Below, piece by piece: positions 18,326 through 28,209 of a stretch of DNA of 64,000 nt. The DNA lies in contig NZ_PIPK01000012.1 in the NCBI RefSeq assembly GCF_003987335.1, positions 1-64,000 on the forward strand, in the 5' to 3' direction. Each line of letters starts with the position of its first letter. The first letter of the stretch is position 1. The notes below the pieces were generated by a model, which worked only from the letters and a program-made list of their open reading frames with translations, was not told where the DNA came from and did not search any database. The stretch is from Aliidiomarina maris. Lineage in GTDB: Bacteria > Pseudomonadota > Gammaproteobacteria > Enterobacterales > Alteromonadaceae. Both the position numbers and the translations under genes were made by a program.

Positions 18326-19327
18326 TTAACTAGTTGATTTAGCCAAATTCGCCACTTCCGATTTGTCACTTTGACTGACAAAGGCTAATGCCTCATATAA
18401 AGGTGCAGCCGAGGTTGCACGCGGTCCCTGTTCGCTCAAATGACGTCGCCATTGGCGCGCGCCTGGGCAATTTTGAAATAGTCCCAGCATATGCCGCGCC
18501 ACATGCCAGAAACGCCCGCCTTGGCGAATGTGGTTTTCAATATAAGGCGCCATTAAATCAACAACTTGCTGTGGGCTGTGCACAGGGTTTTGCTGACCGA
18601 ATAAATCGGCATCCACCTTGCTCAGCATCCAAGGGTTTTGATAAGCGGCACGGCCGAGCATAACGCCATCAACATGCTCAAGGTGCTGCTTTGCTTGGTC
18701 AAGGTCTTGAATGCCGCCATTTATATGCAACTGCAGTTGCGGTAAGTCTTGTTTTACCTGATACACACGCGCGTAATCCAGCGGTGGAATTTCACGGTTC
18801 TGTTTCGGGCTTAAACCTTTTAACCAAGCTTTGCGCGCATGTAAGGTGACACGACGCAAGCCAGTTGCCTCTACCGCATGCAGCAATTCAAGCAGAAATT
18901 CATAGCTATCATGTTCATCAATGCCCAAGCGAGTTTTAATGCTGACAGGTACATCTTGCGCGGCATCCTGCATGGCCTTCACGCAATCAGCGACCAATTG
19001 AGGCTCAGCCATTAAGCAAGCGCCAAAGCTGCCGTTTTGAACGCGATCTGATGGGCAACCTAAGTTCAGGTTGACCTCGGCATAGCCGCGCTCAACCGCC
19101 AAACGCGTGCAGGTGGCAAGGTCTTGTGGGTTACTACCGCCCAGCTGCAGCACAACCGGGTGCTCAGCTTGGTCGTAGGCTAAAAAGTCATTCTTGCCAT
19201 GGATAATCGCGCCTGTGGTGACCATCTCCGTATACACAATAGCTTGCCGAGTCATTTGGCGGTGGAAGTACCGGCAATGGCGATCGGTCCAATCTATCAT
19301 CGGGGCGACGGAGAAATATTTTGGCAT
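18326..19327 (-). CDS. dusA: tRNA-dihydrouridine(20/20a) synthase DusA
   Basis: 333 aa flavoenzyme that reduces uridine to dihydrouridine in the tRNA D-loop. The N-terminal TIM barrel starts with FSVAPMIDWTDRHCRYFHR (FMN contact); the catalytic cysteine is C91 in NLNLGCPSDRVQNGSFGACL, and later motifs LHARKAWLKGLSPKQNREIP and LHINGGIQ are DusA-specific. The C-terminal helical domain (about 245-333) recognises tRNA. It is divergent from zur across a 94-bp gap containing TATAAT on the dusA side. Confidence 0.95.
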   Translation of the reverse strand: MPKYFSVAPMIDWTDRHCRYFHRQMTRQAIVYTEMVTTGAIIHGKNDFLAYDQAEHPVVLQLGGSNPQDLATCTRLAVERGYAEVNLNLGCPSDRVQNGSFGACLMAEPQLVADCVKAMQDAAQDVPVSIKTRLGIDEHDSYEFLLELLHAVEATGLRRVTLHARKAWLKGLSPKQNREIPPLDYARVYQVKQDLPQLQLHINGGIQDLDQAKQHLEHVDGVMLGRAAYQNPWMLSKVDADLFGQQNPVHSPQQVVDLMAPYIENHIRQGGRFWHVARHMLGLFQNCPGARQWRRHLSEQGPRATSAAPLYEALAFVSQSDKSEVANLAKSTS

Positions 19328-19421
19328 GCTAATGTTCCATGGGTTGCAATCAGTCAGCGGGCATTATACAACAGCTTTAAAATGCATGCATTGGGCTGCA
19401 TACTCATGCTAAGCTAGGTTC

Positions 19422-19874
19422 ATGAACGAGACACAAACACATCAGTTACTCAACCGCGCAGAGAAATTATGCCAACATAGAGGTGTAAGAATGACGCCTG
19501 CGCGCAAGGAAGTATTTGCGCTTTTAAGCAAACATGACGGCGCAATTGGTGCGTATGATTTATTAGAACAGCTTAAAGCTGTCGTGCCCAACGCAAAACC
19601 ACCCACTATTTACCGAGCTCTCGACTTTCTGCAGTCGCAGGGTTTTGTACACAAGATTTCGTCGTCCAACAGTTACGTACTATGTTCCCACTTTGAGCAA
19701 AAGCACCCAGTGCAGATGCTTATTTGTCGGCAGTGCGGCAACGTACAGGAAATACATTCCGACGGAGTACACGAACAATTTTTAAATCAAGCCAACGCAC
19801 AGGGGTTCGAGGTTGAGCAACAGACCGTCGAAGCCCTTGGGATTTGTGCACAGTGCAGAACCCAAAACAGCTAG
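19422..19874 (+). CDS. zur: Zinc uptake regulator Zur (Fur family)
   Basis: 150 aa Fur-family repressor. The winged helix spans about 15-85 (MTPARKEVFALLSKHDGAIG, PPTIYRALDFLQSQGFVHKI) and the dimerisation domain carries two CxxC pairs, C102/C105 and C142/C145, which hold the structural zinc. The late start of the winged helix, the GAIGAYDLLEQL segment and the C-terminal CAQC fit Zur better than Fur, which has a His-rich HHDH motif absent here. It probably represses zinc uptake genes elsewhere; I saw no clear Zur box in its own promoter. It is 16 nt upstream of cheX. Confidence 0.88.
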   Translation: MNETQTHQLLNRAEKLCQHRGVRMTPARKEVFALLSKHDGAIGAYDLLEQLKAVVPNAKPPTIYRALDFLQSQGFVHKISSSNSYVLCSHFEQKHPVQMLICRQCGNVQEIHSDGVHEQFLNQANAQGFEVEQQTVEALGICAQCRTQNS

Positions 19875-19890
19875 TTAAACGGAAATTTCT

Positions 19891-20361
19891 ATGAATGCTG
19901 ACTTTATTAATCCATTTCTTACTTCGGTTCAAAACGTGCTGTCCATGATGGCACAGATCGAGCTTAAGCCTGGCAAACCACAAATAAAAAAAGACGATAT
20001 AGCACGTGGTGACGTCTCTGGTTTGATTGGTATGGTAGGCGCGCAAACTAAAGGTTCATTTTCAATCACATTCGATGAAGCGCTAGCACTGCAAATTATG
20101 CAGAACATGCTCGGTGAGCGGCCGTCAGAAATCAATGAAGAAATTACTGACATGGTGGGTGAAATTACCAATATGGTCACTGGTGGTGCGAAGCGAACAC
20201 TCGGTGAGAAAGGCTTTGAATTTGAAATGGCGTCACCGGTGGTGGTGTCTGGTTTTAATCACACCATTCGCCACAAGTCTGAAGGTCCACGTTTGATCAT
20301 GCCTTTCGACCATCCGGCTGGCAAAGCCCATATCGAGATTTGCTTCGATAAGATTGGCTAA
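19891..20361 (+). CDS. cheX: CheX-type chemotaxis phosphatase
   Basis: 156 aa single CheX/CheC-fold domain, which dephosphorylates response regulators such as CheY-P. The catalytic signature is seen once as D87-x3-E91-x2-N94 (DMVGEITN) followed by P116. The protein is cytoplasmic with no signal or membrane segment. No chemotaxis operon is adjacent; it follows zur by 16 nt and converges with alr. Isolated cheX-like genes are common in marine gammaproteobacteria, and the actual partner regulator is unknown. Confidence 0.85.
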   Translation: MNADFINPFLTSVQNVLSMMAQIELKPGKPQIKKDDIARGDVSGLIGMVGAQTKGSFSITFDEALALQIMQNMLGERPSEINEEITDMVGEITNMVTGGAKRTLGEKGFEFEMASPVVVSGFNHTIRHKSEGPRLIMPFDHPAGKAHIEICFDKIG

Positions 20362-20374
20362 GCAGCCTAAAGAA

Positions 20375-20410
20375 CGCACTGGAAAGTATACTCAGTTATA
20401 TTCCAGTGCG
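20375..20410 (-). terminator. Inverted repeat between cheX and alr
   Basis: Perfect 10-bp arms CGCACTGGAA (20375-20384) and TTCCAGTGCG (20401-20410) with a 16-nt loop containing the alr stop codon. On the minus strand it is followed by TTCTTT, a weak U tract. It probably ends alr transcription, and perhaps cheX from the other side. Confidence 0.5.
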
Positions 20411-21468
20411 ACCCGATGTGCCACATTGCACAACAATTCGTAAGCAATCGTTCCTACTTTTTCTGCAATCAATTCGACAGCTAAATGTTCGCCCCATAAC
20501 TGAGCAGTGTCGCCTACTTGAACTTGGCTATCCACACCCAAATCGACACTTAACATATCCATCGACACACGGCCTTTTAATGGGTAACAGCGACCGTTAA
20601 TCCACACTGGCGTTCCTGCTGGGGCCAAACGCGGGTAGCCATCGCCATAACCAATCGCAATAATGCCGACTTTAGTGTCACGTTCAGTTTGCCAAGCCGC
20701 GCCATACCCAACCCCTTCGCCGGCAGCTACGTCCCGCACTGAAATCACACTCGCCTGCAGGCTCATAACCGCACGTAAGTTGTAGTCAGCCCCTGTATGC
20801 TGGGCGAAAGGTGAAACACCATATAACGCCAAACCAGGGCGAAACCAGTCATCATGCTGCGCGACTTTCGCTAATAGTGCAGCAGAGTTTGAAAACGATA
20901 CCGGCGCCGCAAGCTGACGTTGAATATCTGCCAGTACACGATTTTGATTGTTATTCTGCGCTGCATCAGGCGCATCCGCACTGGCAAAATGAGACATTAA
21001 GATGGGTTCACCTTGAACATTGGCACACGCTTGCAGGCGACGGTAACACGCAACGGCTTGATCAGGTGCCACCCCCAGGCGATGCATGCCAGTGTCTACT
21101 TTCAACCACACCCGTAAAGGCTGTGCTAAACCTTGGGCTTGCTCTAACTGCGCCAGCTGATACTGCGAGTGAATCACTGGTTGCAAACCGCTGGCAGCAA
21201 ATATCGGCAACTCATCGGCTGAGAAAAAACCTTCAAGCAGCACGATAGGCTTCACTATACCGGCATTACGCAAAGCCAGTGCCTCATTTAAGCGTGCAAC
21301 ACCAATTGCATCCACGCCGTGTAGCTCGCTCGCAATACGCGCTAACCCGTGGCCGTAGGCATTTGCCTTTAAAATGGCTAATATCCGCGCCCCACCTGCG
21401 TGCTGCTTTAACACGGCAAGATTATGCGCCAGCGCGTCTAAATGGATATTTGCCCATGCTGCACGCAC
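20392..21468 (-). CDS. alr: Alanine racemase
   Basis: 358 aa fold-type III PLP enzyme making D-alanine for peptidoglycan. The PLP lysine is K34 in ILKANAYGHG, and the second catalytic base is Y255 in GVGYGAAW. Other signatures are KVDTGMHRLG (about 123-132) and the C-terminal GRVSMDMLSVD. The start is a GTG whose G overlaps the dnaB stop TAG, so alr is translationally coupled to dnaB, a pairing also found in E. coli. Confidence 0.96.
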   Translation of the reverse strand: MRAAWANIHLDALAHNLAVLKQHAGGARILAILKANAYGHGLARIASELHGVDAIGVARLNEALALRNAGIVKPIVLLEGFFSADELPIFAASGLQPVIHSQYQLAQLEQAQGLAQPLRVWLKVDTGMHRLGVAPDQAVACYRRLQACANVQGEPILMSHFASADAPDAAQNNNQNRVLADIQRQLAAPVSFSNSAALLAKVAQHDDWFRPGLALYGVSPFAQHTGADYNLRAVMSLQASVISVRDVAAGEGVGYGAAWQTERDTKVGIIAIGYGDGYPRLAPAGTPVWINGRCYPLKGRVSMDMLSVDLGVDSQVQVGDTAQLWGEHLAVELIAEKVGTIAYELLCNVAHRVALEYN

Positions 21469-22865
21469 TAGTAATCGTCTCCTAAATCGGCGCGAGTATA
21501 GTTATCAAAGCGCGATAAAGCGCCGTGGAATTTCAGCTCGATCGAGCCAATGGGGCCGTTTCGCTGCTTACCGATAATAATTTCCGCCAAGCCCTGCTTC
21601 TCGCCTTCTGGGTGATACACTTCATCACGGTAAATAAACATGATTAAATCGGCGTCCTGCTCGATAGACCCCGATTCACGTAAATCTGAGTTCACAGGGC
21701 GTTTATCAGCACGCTGCTCTAACGAGCGGTTAAGCTGAGACAATGCCACCACTGGGCACTTAAGCTCTTTGGCTAACGCCTTCAATGAGCGTGAAATTTC
21801 AGCGATTTCCAAGGTTCTGTTTTCGCTCATTCCGGGCACAGTCATTAACTGTAGGTAATCGATCATGATCATACTGATACCGCCATGCTCCTTGGCGATA
21901 CGACGAGAGCGTGAGCGTACTTCCGTTGGCGTGAGCCCTGACCCATCGTCAATGTACATGTTGTTTTTTTCATTCAGCATGCCCATGGTCGAGCTAATTC
22001 GCGCCCAATCGTCGTCGTCCAGGTCGCCTGTGCGTACTTTGGTCTGATTGACTCGGCTCAACGAAGCCAGCATACGCATCATAATTTGCTCCGCGGGCAT
22101 CTCGAGGCTGAAAATGACCACTGGCTTGTCTTCATTCATTGCCGCGTGTTCGGCCAAGTTCATAGCAAAGGTGGTCTTACCCATCGAAGGTCGCGCCGCG
22201 ACGATAATCAAGTCTGACGGCTGTAAGCCTGTAGTCATGCGGTCTAAGTCGTGATACCCCGTGGAAACCCCGGTGACACCATCATGGTTGGTTTGACTAC
22301 TTAAGAATTCAATCCGGTCTAGAGTTTTGGTTAAAATCTCACTGATACCCTGCGGGCCATCGTTGGCGTTGGTGCGCTTCTCTGCAATCGCAAACACCTT
22401 ACGCTCAGCTTCGTCGAGCAGCTCTTGATAGGTCCGGCCTTGGGTATCATAACCAGATTCGGCAATTTCGTTGGCAATACCGATCATTTCGCGCACCACC
22501 GCGCGCTCGCGCACAATATCCGCATACGCCAGAATATTGGCTGAACTTGGTGTGTTCTTTTGAATTTCTAACAGGTAAGCGAAGCCACCTACTTGCTGTA
22601 ACTCGTCGGTTTTCTCCAGCAGTTCAGATAGCGTCACCAAATCAATTGGCTGTTCGCGTGACACCAACTTATGCATGGAATTGAAAATAAGTCGGTGTGA
22701 GCGCAAGTAGAAATCGTCACCGATAACGCGCTCTGCAACATTGTCCCAAGCTTCATTATCAAGCATCAGACCACCCAATACCGACTGCTCTGCCTCAATC
22801 GAATGGGGGGCTGACTTAATCGCCTCTATTTTGGCGTCTTTAGGCTTGGTATTAGATTGCGCCAC
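21468..22865 (-). CDS. dnaB: Replicative DNA helicase DnaB
   Basis: 465 aa hexameric 5'-3' helicase of the replisome. The N-terminal domain (about 18-120; PHSIEAEQSVLGGLMLDNEA) binds DnaG primase, and the C-terminal RecA-like domain has Walker A AARPSMGKTTFAMN and a Walker B region ISMIMIDYLQLM, with no intein. The start is a GTG with AAGGAG six bases upstream. A candidate promoter (CGGACA-17-TATCCT) lies in 22895-22960 on the minus strand. It lies downstream of the rplI terminator and is coupled to alr. Confidence 0.97.
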   Translation of the reverse strand: MAQSNTKPKDAKIEAIKSAPHSIEAEQSVLGGLMLDNEAWDNVAERVIGDDFYLRSHRLIFNSMHKLVSREQPIDLVTLSELLEKTDELQQVGGFAYLLEIQKNTPSSANILAYADIVRERAVVREMIGIANEIAESGYDTQGRTYQELLDEAERKVFAIAEKRTNANDGPQGISEILTKTLDRIEFLSSQTNHDGVTGVSTGYHDLDRMTTGLQPSDLIIVAARPSMGKTTFAMNLAEHAAMNEDKPVVIFSLEMPAEQIMMRMLASLSRVNQTKVRTGDLDDDDWARISSTMGMLNEKNNMYIDDGSGLTPTEVRSRSRRIAKEHGGISMIMIDYLQLMTVPGMSENRTLEIAEISRSLKALAKELKCPVVALSQLNRSLEQRADKRPVNSDLRESGSIEQDADLIMFIYRDEVYHPEGEKQGLAEIIIGKQRNGPIGSIELKFHGALSRFDNYTRADLGDDY

Positions 22866-22962
22866 GCGTGGCTCCTTGTGCTAACTACGAATTACCGATT
22901 CAGGCTGAAAAGGATACCGCAGACGTGGGATATTGTCCGCTGGTTATCAAAACTTTTAGATA

Positions 22963-22988
22963 AAAAAAGCGCCCTAAGGCGCTTTTTT
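22963..22988 (-). terminator. Terminator after rplI
   Basis: Perfect stem AAAAAAGCGCC/GGCGCTTTTTT with a 4-nt loop, 25 nt after the rplI stop. A and T runs on both sides make it efficient in either direction. It separates the rpsF-rplI operon from dnaB. Confidence 0.9.
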
Positions 22989-23013
22989 CAAACTGGTATT
23001 CAAGTGCTTTTTA

Positions 23014-23463
23014 TTAAGCCGCTTCAACAACCAAGTTAACTGTTGCAGTTACATCAGCGTGCAATTGCAATTCAATTTCGTACTCGCCAGTTTCGCGAAT
23101 AGTGCCGTGAGGCATTAATACTTCGCTCTTCTGAACTTTAACACCCGCCGCAGTGATTGCGTCAGCGATGTCACGAGTACCGATTGAACCGAATAGCTTA
23201 CCTTCGTCACCCGCTTTAGACTGGATAACTACCGCGTCTAATGCGTTAACAGTGGCAGCGCGTTCTTCAGCTGCTTTCAGGTCGCTTGCAATCTTAGCTT
23301 CCAACTCAGCGCGACGTGCTTCAAAAGCTTCAACATTTGCTTTTGTTGCAGGTACAGCCTTACCAGCTGGGAACAAGAAGTTACGTGCGTAACCTGGTTT
23401 AACGTCTACCTGGTCGCCTAAGCCACCCAAGTTAGCTACTTTATCTAATAAGATAATATTCAT
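23014..23463 (-). CDS. rplI: 50S ribosomal protein L9
   Basis: L9, 149 aa, as in E. coli, two globular domains joined by a long helix, at the base of the L1 stalk. The N-terminal [20 protein letters not shown] with [19 protein letters not shown], and the C-terminal [20 protein letters not shown], are typical. It is the last gene of the rpsF-priB-rpsR-rplI operon. Confidence 0.98.
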   Translation of the reverse strand: MNIILLDKVANLGGLGDQVDVKPGYARNFLFPAGKAVPATKANVEAFEARRAELEAKIASDLKAAEERAATVNALDAVVIQSKAGDEGKLFGSIGTRDIADAITAAGVKVQKSEVLMPHGTIRETGEYEIELQLHADVTATVNLVVEAA

Positions 23464-23505
23464 GAGTCTGTTACCCCTTTCGAATTAGTTAAAACGAACC
23501 GACAC

Positions 23506-23745
<240 letters not shown>

Positions 23746-24060
23746 TTAAATCTTTTTTAGTTGTTGGGCGTGGAGGACTAATTTAGCGACTCCGCTAGAT
23801 GTTTCGTGGCGGTTTAAAAAACCTTCCACTTCCACCGCACTCCCGACAGTTAAATGATTAGCCAAATCTTGTGCCTGTTCCCCGTTGGCCAAAGTGCCGC
23901 TAGCGACAACTTGGATGCGCACAAATGACTGTCTGGTCATTCCGGCTTCTTGCTGTTGCGACTTATGGTCAATGACCAAGTGCAAATGCATGATACCGGC
24001 AGGGCTTTTACTGATTCTTGGCGGCTTTACAACGCTGCCTTGAACCCAGTATCGATTCAT
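23746..24060 (-). CDS. priB: Primosomal replication protein PriB
   Basis: 104 aa single-stranded DNA-binding OB-fold protein that stabilises PriA-DNA during replication restart. The sequence MNRYWVQGSVVKPPRISKSP, QEAGMTRQSFVRIQVVASG and the C-terminal KLVLHAQQLKKI match PriB, and the position between rpsF and rpsR is diagnostic. I use the ATG at 24060; an in-frame GTG one codon earlier is equally open and neither has a clear Shine-Dalgarno, so coupling to rpsF is likely. Confidence 0.93.
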   Translation of the reverse strand: MNRYWVQGSVVKPPRISKSPAGIMHLHLVIDHKSQQQEAGMTRQSFVRIQVVASGTLANGEQAQDLANHLTVGSAVEVEGFLNRHETSSGVAKLVLHAQQLKKI

Positions 24061-24083
24061 CACAAAATTGCGACTGACAACGC

Positions 24084-24461
24084 TTATTCAGCGTCTTCAG
24101 TGGCTTCAGTGCGTGCGTCAGCTCGGCTTTCGCGACGCTCTTCTTTCGGCTTAGCGAAAGGTGAAGGCTCAGTAACCCCTTCATCTTGACGCATAATCAG
24201 GTTACGCAGAACAGCATCGTTGTAACGGAAGTTAGTTTCTAGCTCTTCAACCACTTCTGCAGTCGCTTCGATGTTCATCAGAACATAGTGAGCTTTGTGC
24301 AGCTTGTTGATTGGGTAAGCTAACTGGCGACGGCCCCAGTCTTCTAAACGGTGAACAGCGCCACCGCCTTGCTTGATCGTGTCAGTGTAACGCTCGATCA
24401 TGCCTGGAACTTGTTCACTCTGGTCAGGGTGAACCATAAATACGATTTCATAATGACGCAT
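24084..24461 (-). CDS. rpsF: 30S ribosomal protein S6
   Basis: S6, 125 aa (131 in E. coli before glutamate addition). The start [20 protein letters not shown] and the strand [20 protein letters not shown] are typical. The C-terminal tail is charged ([20 protein letters not shown]); in E. coli RimK adds glutamates to the terminal Glu-Glu, which is not present here. AAGGAGCAGCA precedes the ATG. It is the first gene of its operon. Confidence 0.98.
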   Translation of the reverse strand: MRHYEIVFMVHPDQSEQVPGMIERYTDTIKQGGGAVHRLEDWGRRQLAYPINKLHKAHYVLMNIEATAEVVEELETNFRYNDAVLRNLIMRQDEGVTEPSPFAKPKEERRESRADARTEATEDAE

Positions 24462-24560
24462 TGCTGCTCCTTATGGATGTTAAGCCTCGATCAGATCAGC
24501 CACACTGACATAGAGGCAAGGAACTTAAATAATTGTTGGTTGGCTGATTTAAGCCGGCGA

Positions 24561-24589
24561 ATTGTACGGGATTTAGGCAGCTAGCGCAA
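24561..24589 (-). promoter_or_regulatory. rpsF operon promoter
   Basis: On the minus strand TTGCGC (24589-24584) and TACAAT (24566-24561) are 17 bp apart, with a GC-rich discriminator (TCGCCGGC) like other ribosomal promoters here. The -35 lies just past the stop codon of the upstream hypothetical gene. The leader before rpsF is about 90 nt. Confidence 0.7.
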
Positions 24590-24592
24590 GCA

Positions 24593-25009
24593 TTAGGCTT
24601 GCGCTAAGGTTTGATTAATTAAACTGAACAATTTACTCGACAGACTCGACGCAGCGCTTATTGGGCCATTGACCTCAATAGCCTGCCCGGCCGCGTTGGC
24701 TCGCAGCCACAGCATGTCGTCCTGTTGACTGAGTTCAATGCGTATAACATGAATCGTGTGGCCCTGTGGTACTTGCGAGTTTTCGTTGAGTAAGCGATAT
24801 GTATGGTGCGTATTCATACGATAGCGCAAGTCGGTTGCCAAGGGTTGCAAATGCCTGTTGCTGGCATCGAAACTGAGCTCAAGGTCAACCCAAGGACGCT
24901 GCTGCACGTTGCCCGTTTGGGCGGGCAACCACGCCAAGGTAAGTAGCGCTAGCACAGCTAAAACCGCAATGATAGGAATCGCCAGATTATGCTTTAGCAT
25001 AGGCGTCAC
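24593..25009 (-). CDS. Hypothetical membrane-anchored protein, 138 aa
   Basis: 138 aa with one N-terminal membrane helix (about 9-29, AIPIIAVLAVLALLTLAWLP) and a roughly 105-residue periplasmic domain with no cysteine or known motif. It begins with GTG 2 nt after the rlmB stop; an ATG three codons later is an alternative. It appears to be the last gene of an rnr-rlmB transcription unit and ends just before the rpsF promoter. I do not recognise a family. Its place suggests passive co-expression rather than a link to RNA metabolism. Confidence 0.7.
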   Translation of the reverse strand: MTPMLKHNLAIPIIAVLAVLALLTLAWLPAQTGNVQQRPWVDLELSFDASNRHLQPLATDLRYRMNTHHTYRLLNENSQVPQGHTIHVIRIELSQQDDMLWLRANAAGQAIEVNGPISAASSLSSKLFSLINQTLAQA

Positions 25010-25011
25010 CG

Positions 25012-25758
25012 TCAGGCGCCTTGCCGCTGTCTAACGACCTCAAACAGACACACACCCGCGGCTACTGACACATTCAAGCTGCTAACCGTACCCGCCAAAG
25101 GAATTGCAATCAGTTCGTCGCAGTGCTCACGGGTTAGACGGCGCATGCCACTGCCCTCGGCCCCCATCACCAGCGCTACAGGCCCCTTAAGGTCAACCGC
25201 GTACAGAGTCTGCGTGGCTTCACCCGCGGTTCCAATCACCCACACGCCTAACTGTTGAAGTTCGCGTAAGGTGCGCGCCAAATTAGTCACTACCACCAGT
25301 GGCATAGTTTCAGCAGCGCCCGAAGCTACTTTGCTTACCACACTGCTGATTTTAGCTGACTTGTCTTTGGGAACAATGACTGCTGTCACACCAGCCGCAT
25401 CGGCTGTACGCAGACAGGCACCAAGGTTATGTGGGTCAGTGACGTTATCAAGCACCAAAAAGCACGCTTGGCGCCCTGCCTTTTCATATAGCCCTGGCAA
25501 ATCATTCTCTTGATAATGCTTTGGCGGCGTGACAATCGCAATCACACCTTGGTGGTTCTCACCCTGAGCCTTTTGATCTAAGGTCTTTCGTTGACATTCT
25601 TGGGCTCGCACTCCAGCTTTACGGGCTTGCTGTAGAATCGTATCAAGCGCATGGTCGCGACGCCCTTGCAGCACGAACAATTCAATCAAACGCTCAGGAT
25701 TATGCTGCACAATCGAGGTCACCGCATGGATACCATGCACAATATCTTTTTTACTCAT
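25012..25758 (-). CDS. rlmB: 23S rRNA (guanosine-2251-2'-O)-methyltransferase RlmB
   Basis: 248 aa SpoU-type (trefoil-knot) methyltransferase that modifies Gm2251 in the P loop of 23S rRNA. An N-terminal substrate-binding domain ([20 protein letters not shown]) is followed by the SPOUT motifs: [20 protein letters not shown] (about 119-138), [16 protein letters not shown] and the terminal [15 protein letters not shown]. It is 6 nt downstream of rnr, a common gammaproteobacterial arrangement. Confidence 0.96.
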   Translation of the reverse strand: MSKKDIVHGIHAVTSIVQHNPERLIELFVLQGRRDHALDTILQQARKAGVRAQECQRKTLDQKAQGENHQGVIAIVTPPKHYQENDLPGLYEKAGRQACFLVLDNVTDPHNLGACLRTADAAGVTAVIVPKDKSAKISSVVSKVASGAAETMPLVVVTNLARTLRELQQLGVWVIGTAGEATQTLYAVDLKGPVALVMGAEGSGMRRLTREHCDELIAIPLAGTVSSLNVSVAAGVCLFEVVRQRQGA

Positions 25759-25764
25759 TTAAAT

Positions 25765-28209
25765 TCACTTACGTTTAGTTTTTGCTGCTTGCTTCGCTTT
25801 ACGCGCACGATTGCCTTTACTCGGTCTAGCCTTGGCTTTAGCTTTCGCTTTTGCGCTCGGCTTTTTTTTGCCAGTCTCTTTGCCCTGCCCGCTTTTATCA
25901 GCTCTCGGTGCACCTTTTGGCGCTCCTTTGCCCTTACCTTTGGCTTGACCTGAGCGCGAGCCTTGCTTGTTCGCCGCGCCAGCCGCAATCGAATCAGTGA
26001 TTTTCTTAGCCTGACGGCGGTCTTCAATGCGCCCCGCGTTCTCAATATCAACGATATCAAAATCAATTTTGCGCTCGTCTAAGTTGACACTTTTGACCTT
26101 AACGCGCAGGTTATCGCCAATGCGGAATACACGCCGAGAATGCTCGCCAATTAATAAATGACGTTGCGCATCGAAATGATAATACTCATTGGCTAAGCCT
26201 GAAATATGCACCAAGCCGTCAATCATCAGTTCACTTAAGCGCACAAAGAAACCGAAATTTGTCACCGTCGAAATGACACCGTCAAATTCAGCACCGACAT
26301 GGTCTTGCATATATTCACACTTGAGCCACTCATCGACTTGTCGGGTTGCATCATCCGCCCGACGTTCTGTGCTGGAACAATGCGCACCCAATTCTTGCAT
26401 GTGGGTTTCACCGTAATGAAACGCACCTTCCAGCCCAGCTAATTTTTGTTTGCTTTGCTTCAGCTGGTACTTAATTTCCCGGTGCAACAGCAAATCCGGA
26501 TAGCGTCGAATTGGTGATGTGAAATGGGCGTATTCATCAAGAGCTAAACCAAAATGGCCTTCGTTGTCAGGCGTATAGATTGCTTGTTTTAACGAGCGCA
26601 GTAATAAGGTTTGAATTAGCTCGTGGTCCGGCCGTTCAGCTACCTGCTGCAACAATTTAGTGAAGTCTTTGGGTTGCGGCTCATCGCCACCCCCTAAGCT
26701 CAAACCAAGTTCACTCAAGAATGCACGAAACCCTTCTAAACGCTCGTCGTCCGGCGTTTCATGCACGCGGTACAATGCCAACCCTTGGTTGTCTTGCACA
26801 TACCGCGCGGCGGCCACATTGGCCATAATCATGCATTCTTCGATGATCATATGTGCGACGTTGCGATGCAGTGGCACAATTTGCTCAATTTTGCGCTGGG
26901 CGTTGAACACAAATCGCGTTTCCGTGGTTTCGAACTCTATTGCACCACGTTTTGCGCGCGCCTTTTTAAGTACGTCATATAACGCCTTTAAATGCTCAAT
27001 ATGCGGCAATTGCTGTGCGTATTGCTCGCGCAACTGCGGGTCGCCGCTAAGCATTTTATGCACTTTGGTATAGGTTAAGCGCGCTTTTGAGTTCATCACC
27101 GCTGGGTAAAAACGGTACTTTTGCAGTTGCCCACGCGCATCAATACTCATTTCCGCCACCATGCATAACCGATCGACATGGGGGTTTAGTGAGCATAAAC
27201 CGTTCGACAGCTTTTCTGGCAACATCGGCACGACATTGTCAGGGAAGTAAACCGATGTACCGCGTGTGTGCGCTTCGTTATCCAGTGCTGATTTAGGACG
27301 CACATAATGGCTTACATCAGCGATAGCGACCCACAAACGAAAGCCGTTACCTTCCGGTTCACAATAGACTGCATCGTCAAAATCACGTGCGTCTTCGCCG
27401 TCAATGGTCACCAGTGGCATCGCGGTTAAATCAACGCGGCCCTGCTTATCACTGTCAGTGACTTCCTCAGCAATGGTTCCAACCTCGGCTTGTACCTCGG
27501 CGGACCACTCGTATGGGATGCCATGTTCACGAATAGCAATTTGAATTTCCATGCCTGGCGCCATGTGCTCGCCAAGGATTTCACTGACTTCGCCAACTGG
27601 ACTGCTGCGTCGGCTTGGACGTGAAACTACTTTGGCCACCACCATTTGCCCGTGTCGTGCGCCGTGCGTCATTTCAGGCGGAATTAAAATATCTTGGGTG
27701 ATACGGGTATCGTCCGGCACCACGACACTGACGCCTTGTTCAACGAAAAAACGCCCAACGATATCCTGATTGCCTGCTTCGACTACACGCACAATCCGTG
27801 CTTCGGTGCGGCCTTTGAAATCTGTGCCGCCTTCTTTGGCCAGCACAATGTCGCCATGCAGAACTAACTGCATTTGGTGATGGGGTAAAAATAAGTCTTT
27901 GCCGCCGCCTTCAACTTGCAAAAACCCAAAGCCGTCACGGTGGCCTATTACGCGGCCTTTTACCAGGTCCATACGCTCTGGCAAGCCATAGGCATTGGCT
28001 TTGGTGTATACCAATTGGCCGTCGCGCTCCATTGCGCGTAAGCGGCGTTTAACGGCGATTTGTTGACGTTCGTCGTCGAGTTTAAACTGGCGCACGATAT
28101 CGTCGTAAGGTAAGGGCTTACTCTGCGCCTCGACGGCAGCTAACAAAGCTTCGCGTGACGGAATGGAAACTTCGTATTGAATCGGTGAAGACCCTTGGTC
28201 ATCTGTCAT
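25765..28209 (-). CDS. rnr: Ribonuclease R
   Basis: 814 aa 3'-5' exoribonuclease of the RNB family that degrades structured RNA. Domains in order: N-terminal helix-turn-helix (about 10-75), two cold-shock domains (VKGRVIGHRDGFGFLQVEGG), the RNB catalytic domain with ITIDGEDARDFDDAVY (metal-binding aspartates), an S1 domain (about 640-725, FDGVISTVTNFGFFVRL), and a long Lys/Ala-rich basic tail (about 730-814). It is the first gene of an rnr-rlmB unit, with an AT-rich upstream region but no clear promoter. Confidence 0.97.
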   Translation of the reverse strand: MTDDQGSSPIQYEVSIPSREALLAAVEAQSKPLPYDDIVRQFKLDDERQQIAVKRRLRAMERDGQLVYTKANAYGLPERMDLVKGRVIGHRDGFGFLQVEGGGKDLFLPHHQMQLVLHGDIVLAKEGGTDFKGRTEARIVRVVEAGNQDIVGRFFVEQGVSVVVPDDTRITQDILIPPEMTHGARHGQMVVAKVVSRPSRRSSPVGEVSEILGEHMAPGMEIQIAIREHGIPYEWSAEVQAEVGTIAEEVTDSDKQGRVDLTAMPLVTIDGEDARDFDDAVYCEPEGNGFRLWVAIADVSHYVRPKSALDNEAHTRGTSVYFPDNVVPMLPEKLSNGLCSLNPHVDRLCMVAEMSIDARGQLQKYRFYPAVMNSKARLTYTKVHKMLSGDPQLREQYAQQLPHIEHLKALYDVLKKARAKRGAIEFETTETRFVFNAQRKIEQIVPLHRNVAHMIIEECMIMANVAAARYVQDNQGLALYRVHETPDDERLEGFRAFLSELGLSLGGGDEPQPKDFTKLLQQVAERPDHELIQTLLLRSLKQAIYTPDNEGHFGLALDEYAHFTSPIRRYPDLLLHREIKYQLKQSKQKLAGLEGAFHYGETHMQELGAHCSSTERRADDATRQVDEWLKCEYMQDHVGAEFDGVISTVTNFGFFVRLSELMIDGLVHISGLANEYYHFDAQRHLLIGEHSRRVFRIGDNLRVKVKSVNLDERKIDFDIVDIENAGRIEDRRQAKKITDSIAAGAANKQGSRSGQAKGKGKGAPKGAPRADKSGQGKETGKKKPSAKAKAKAKARPSKGNRARKAKQAAKTKRK

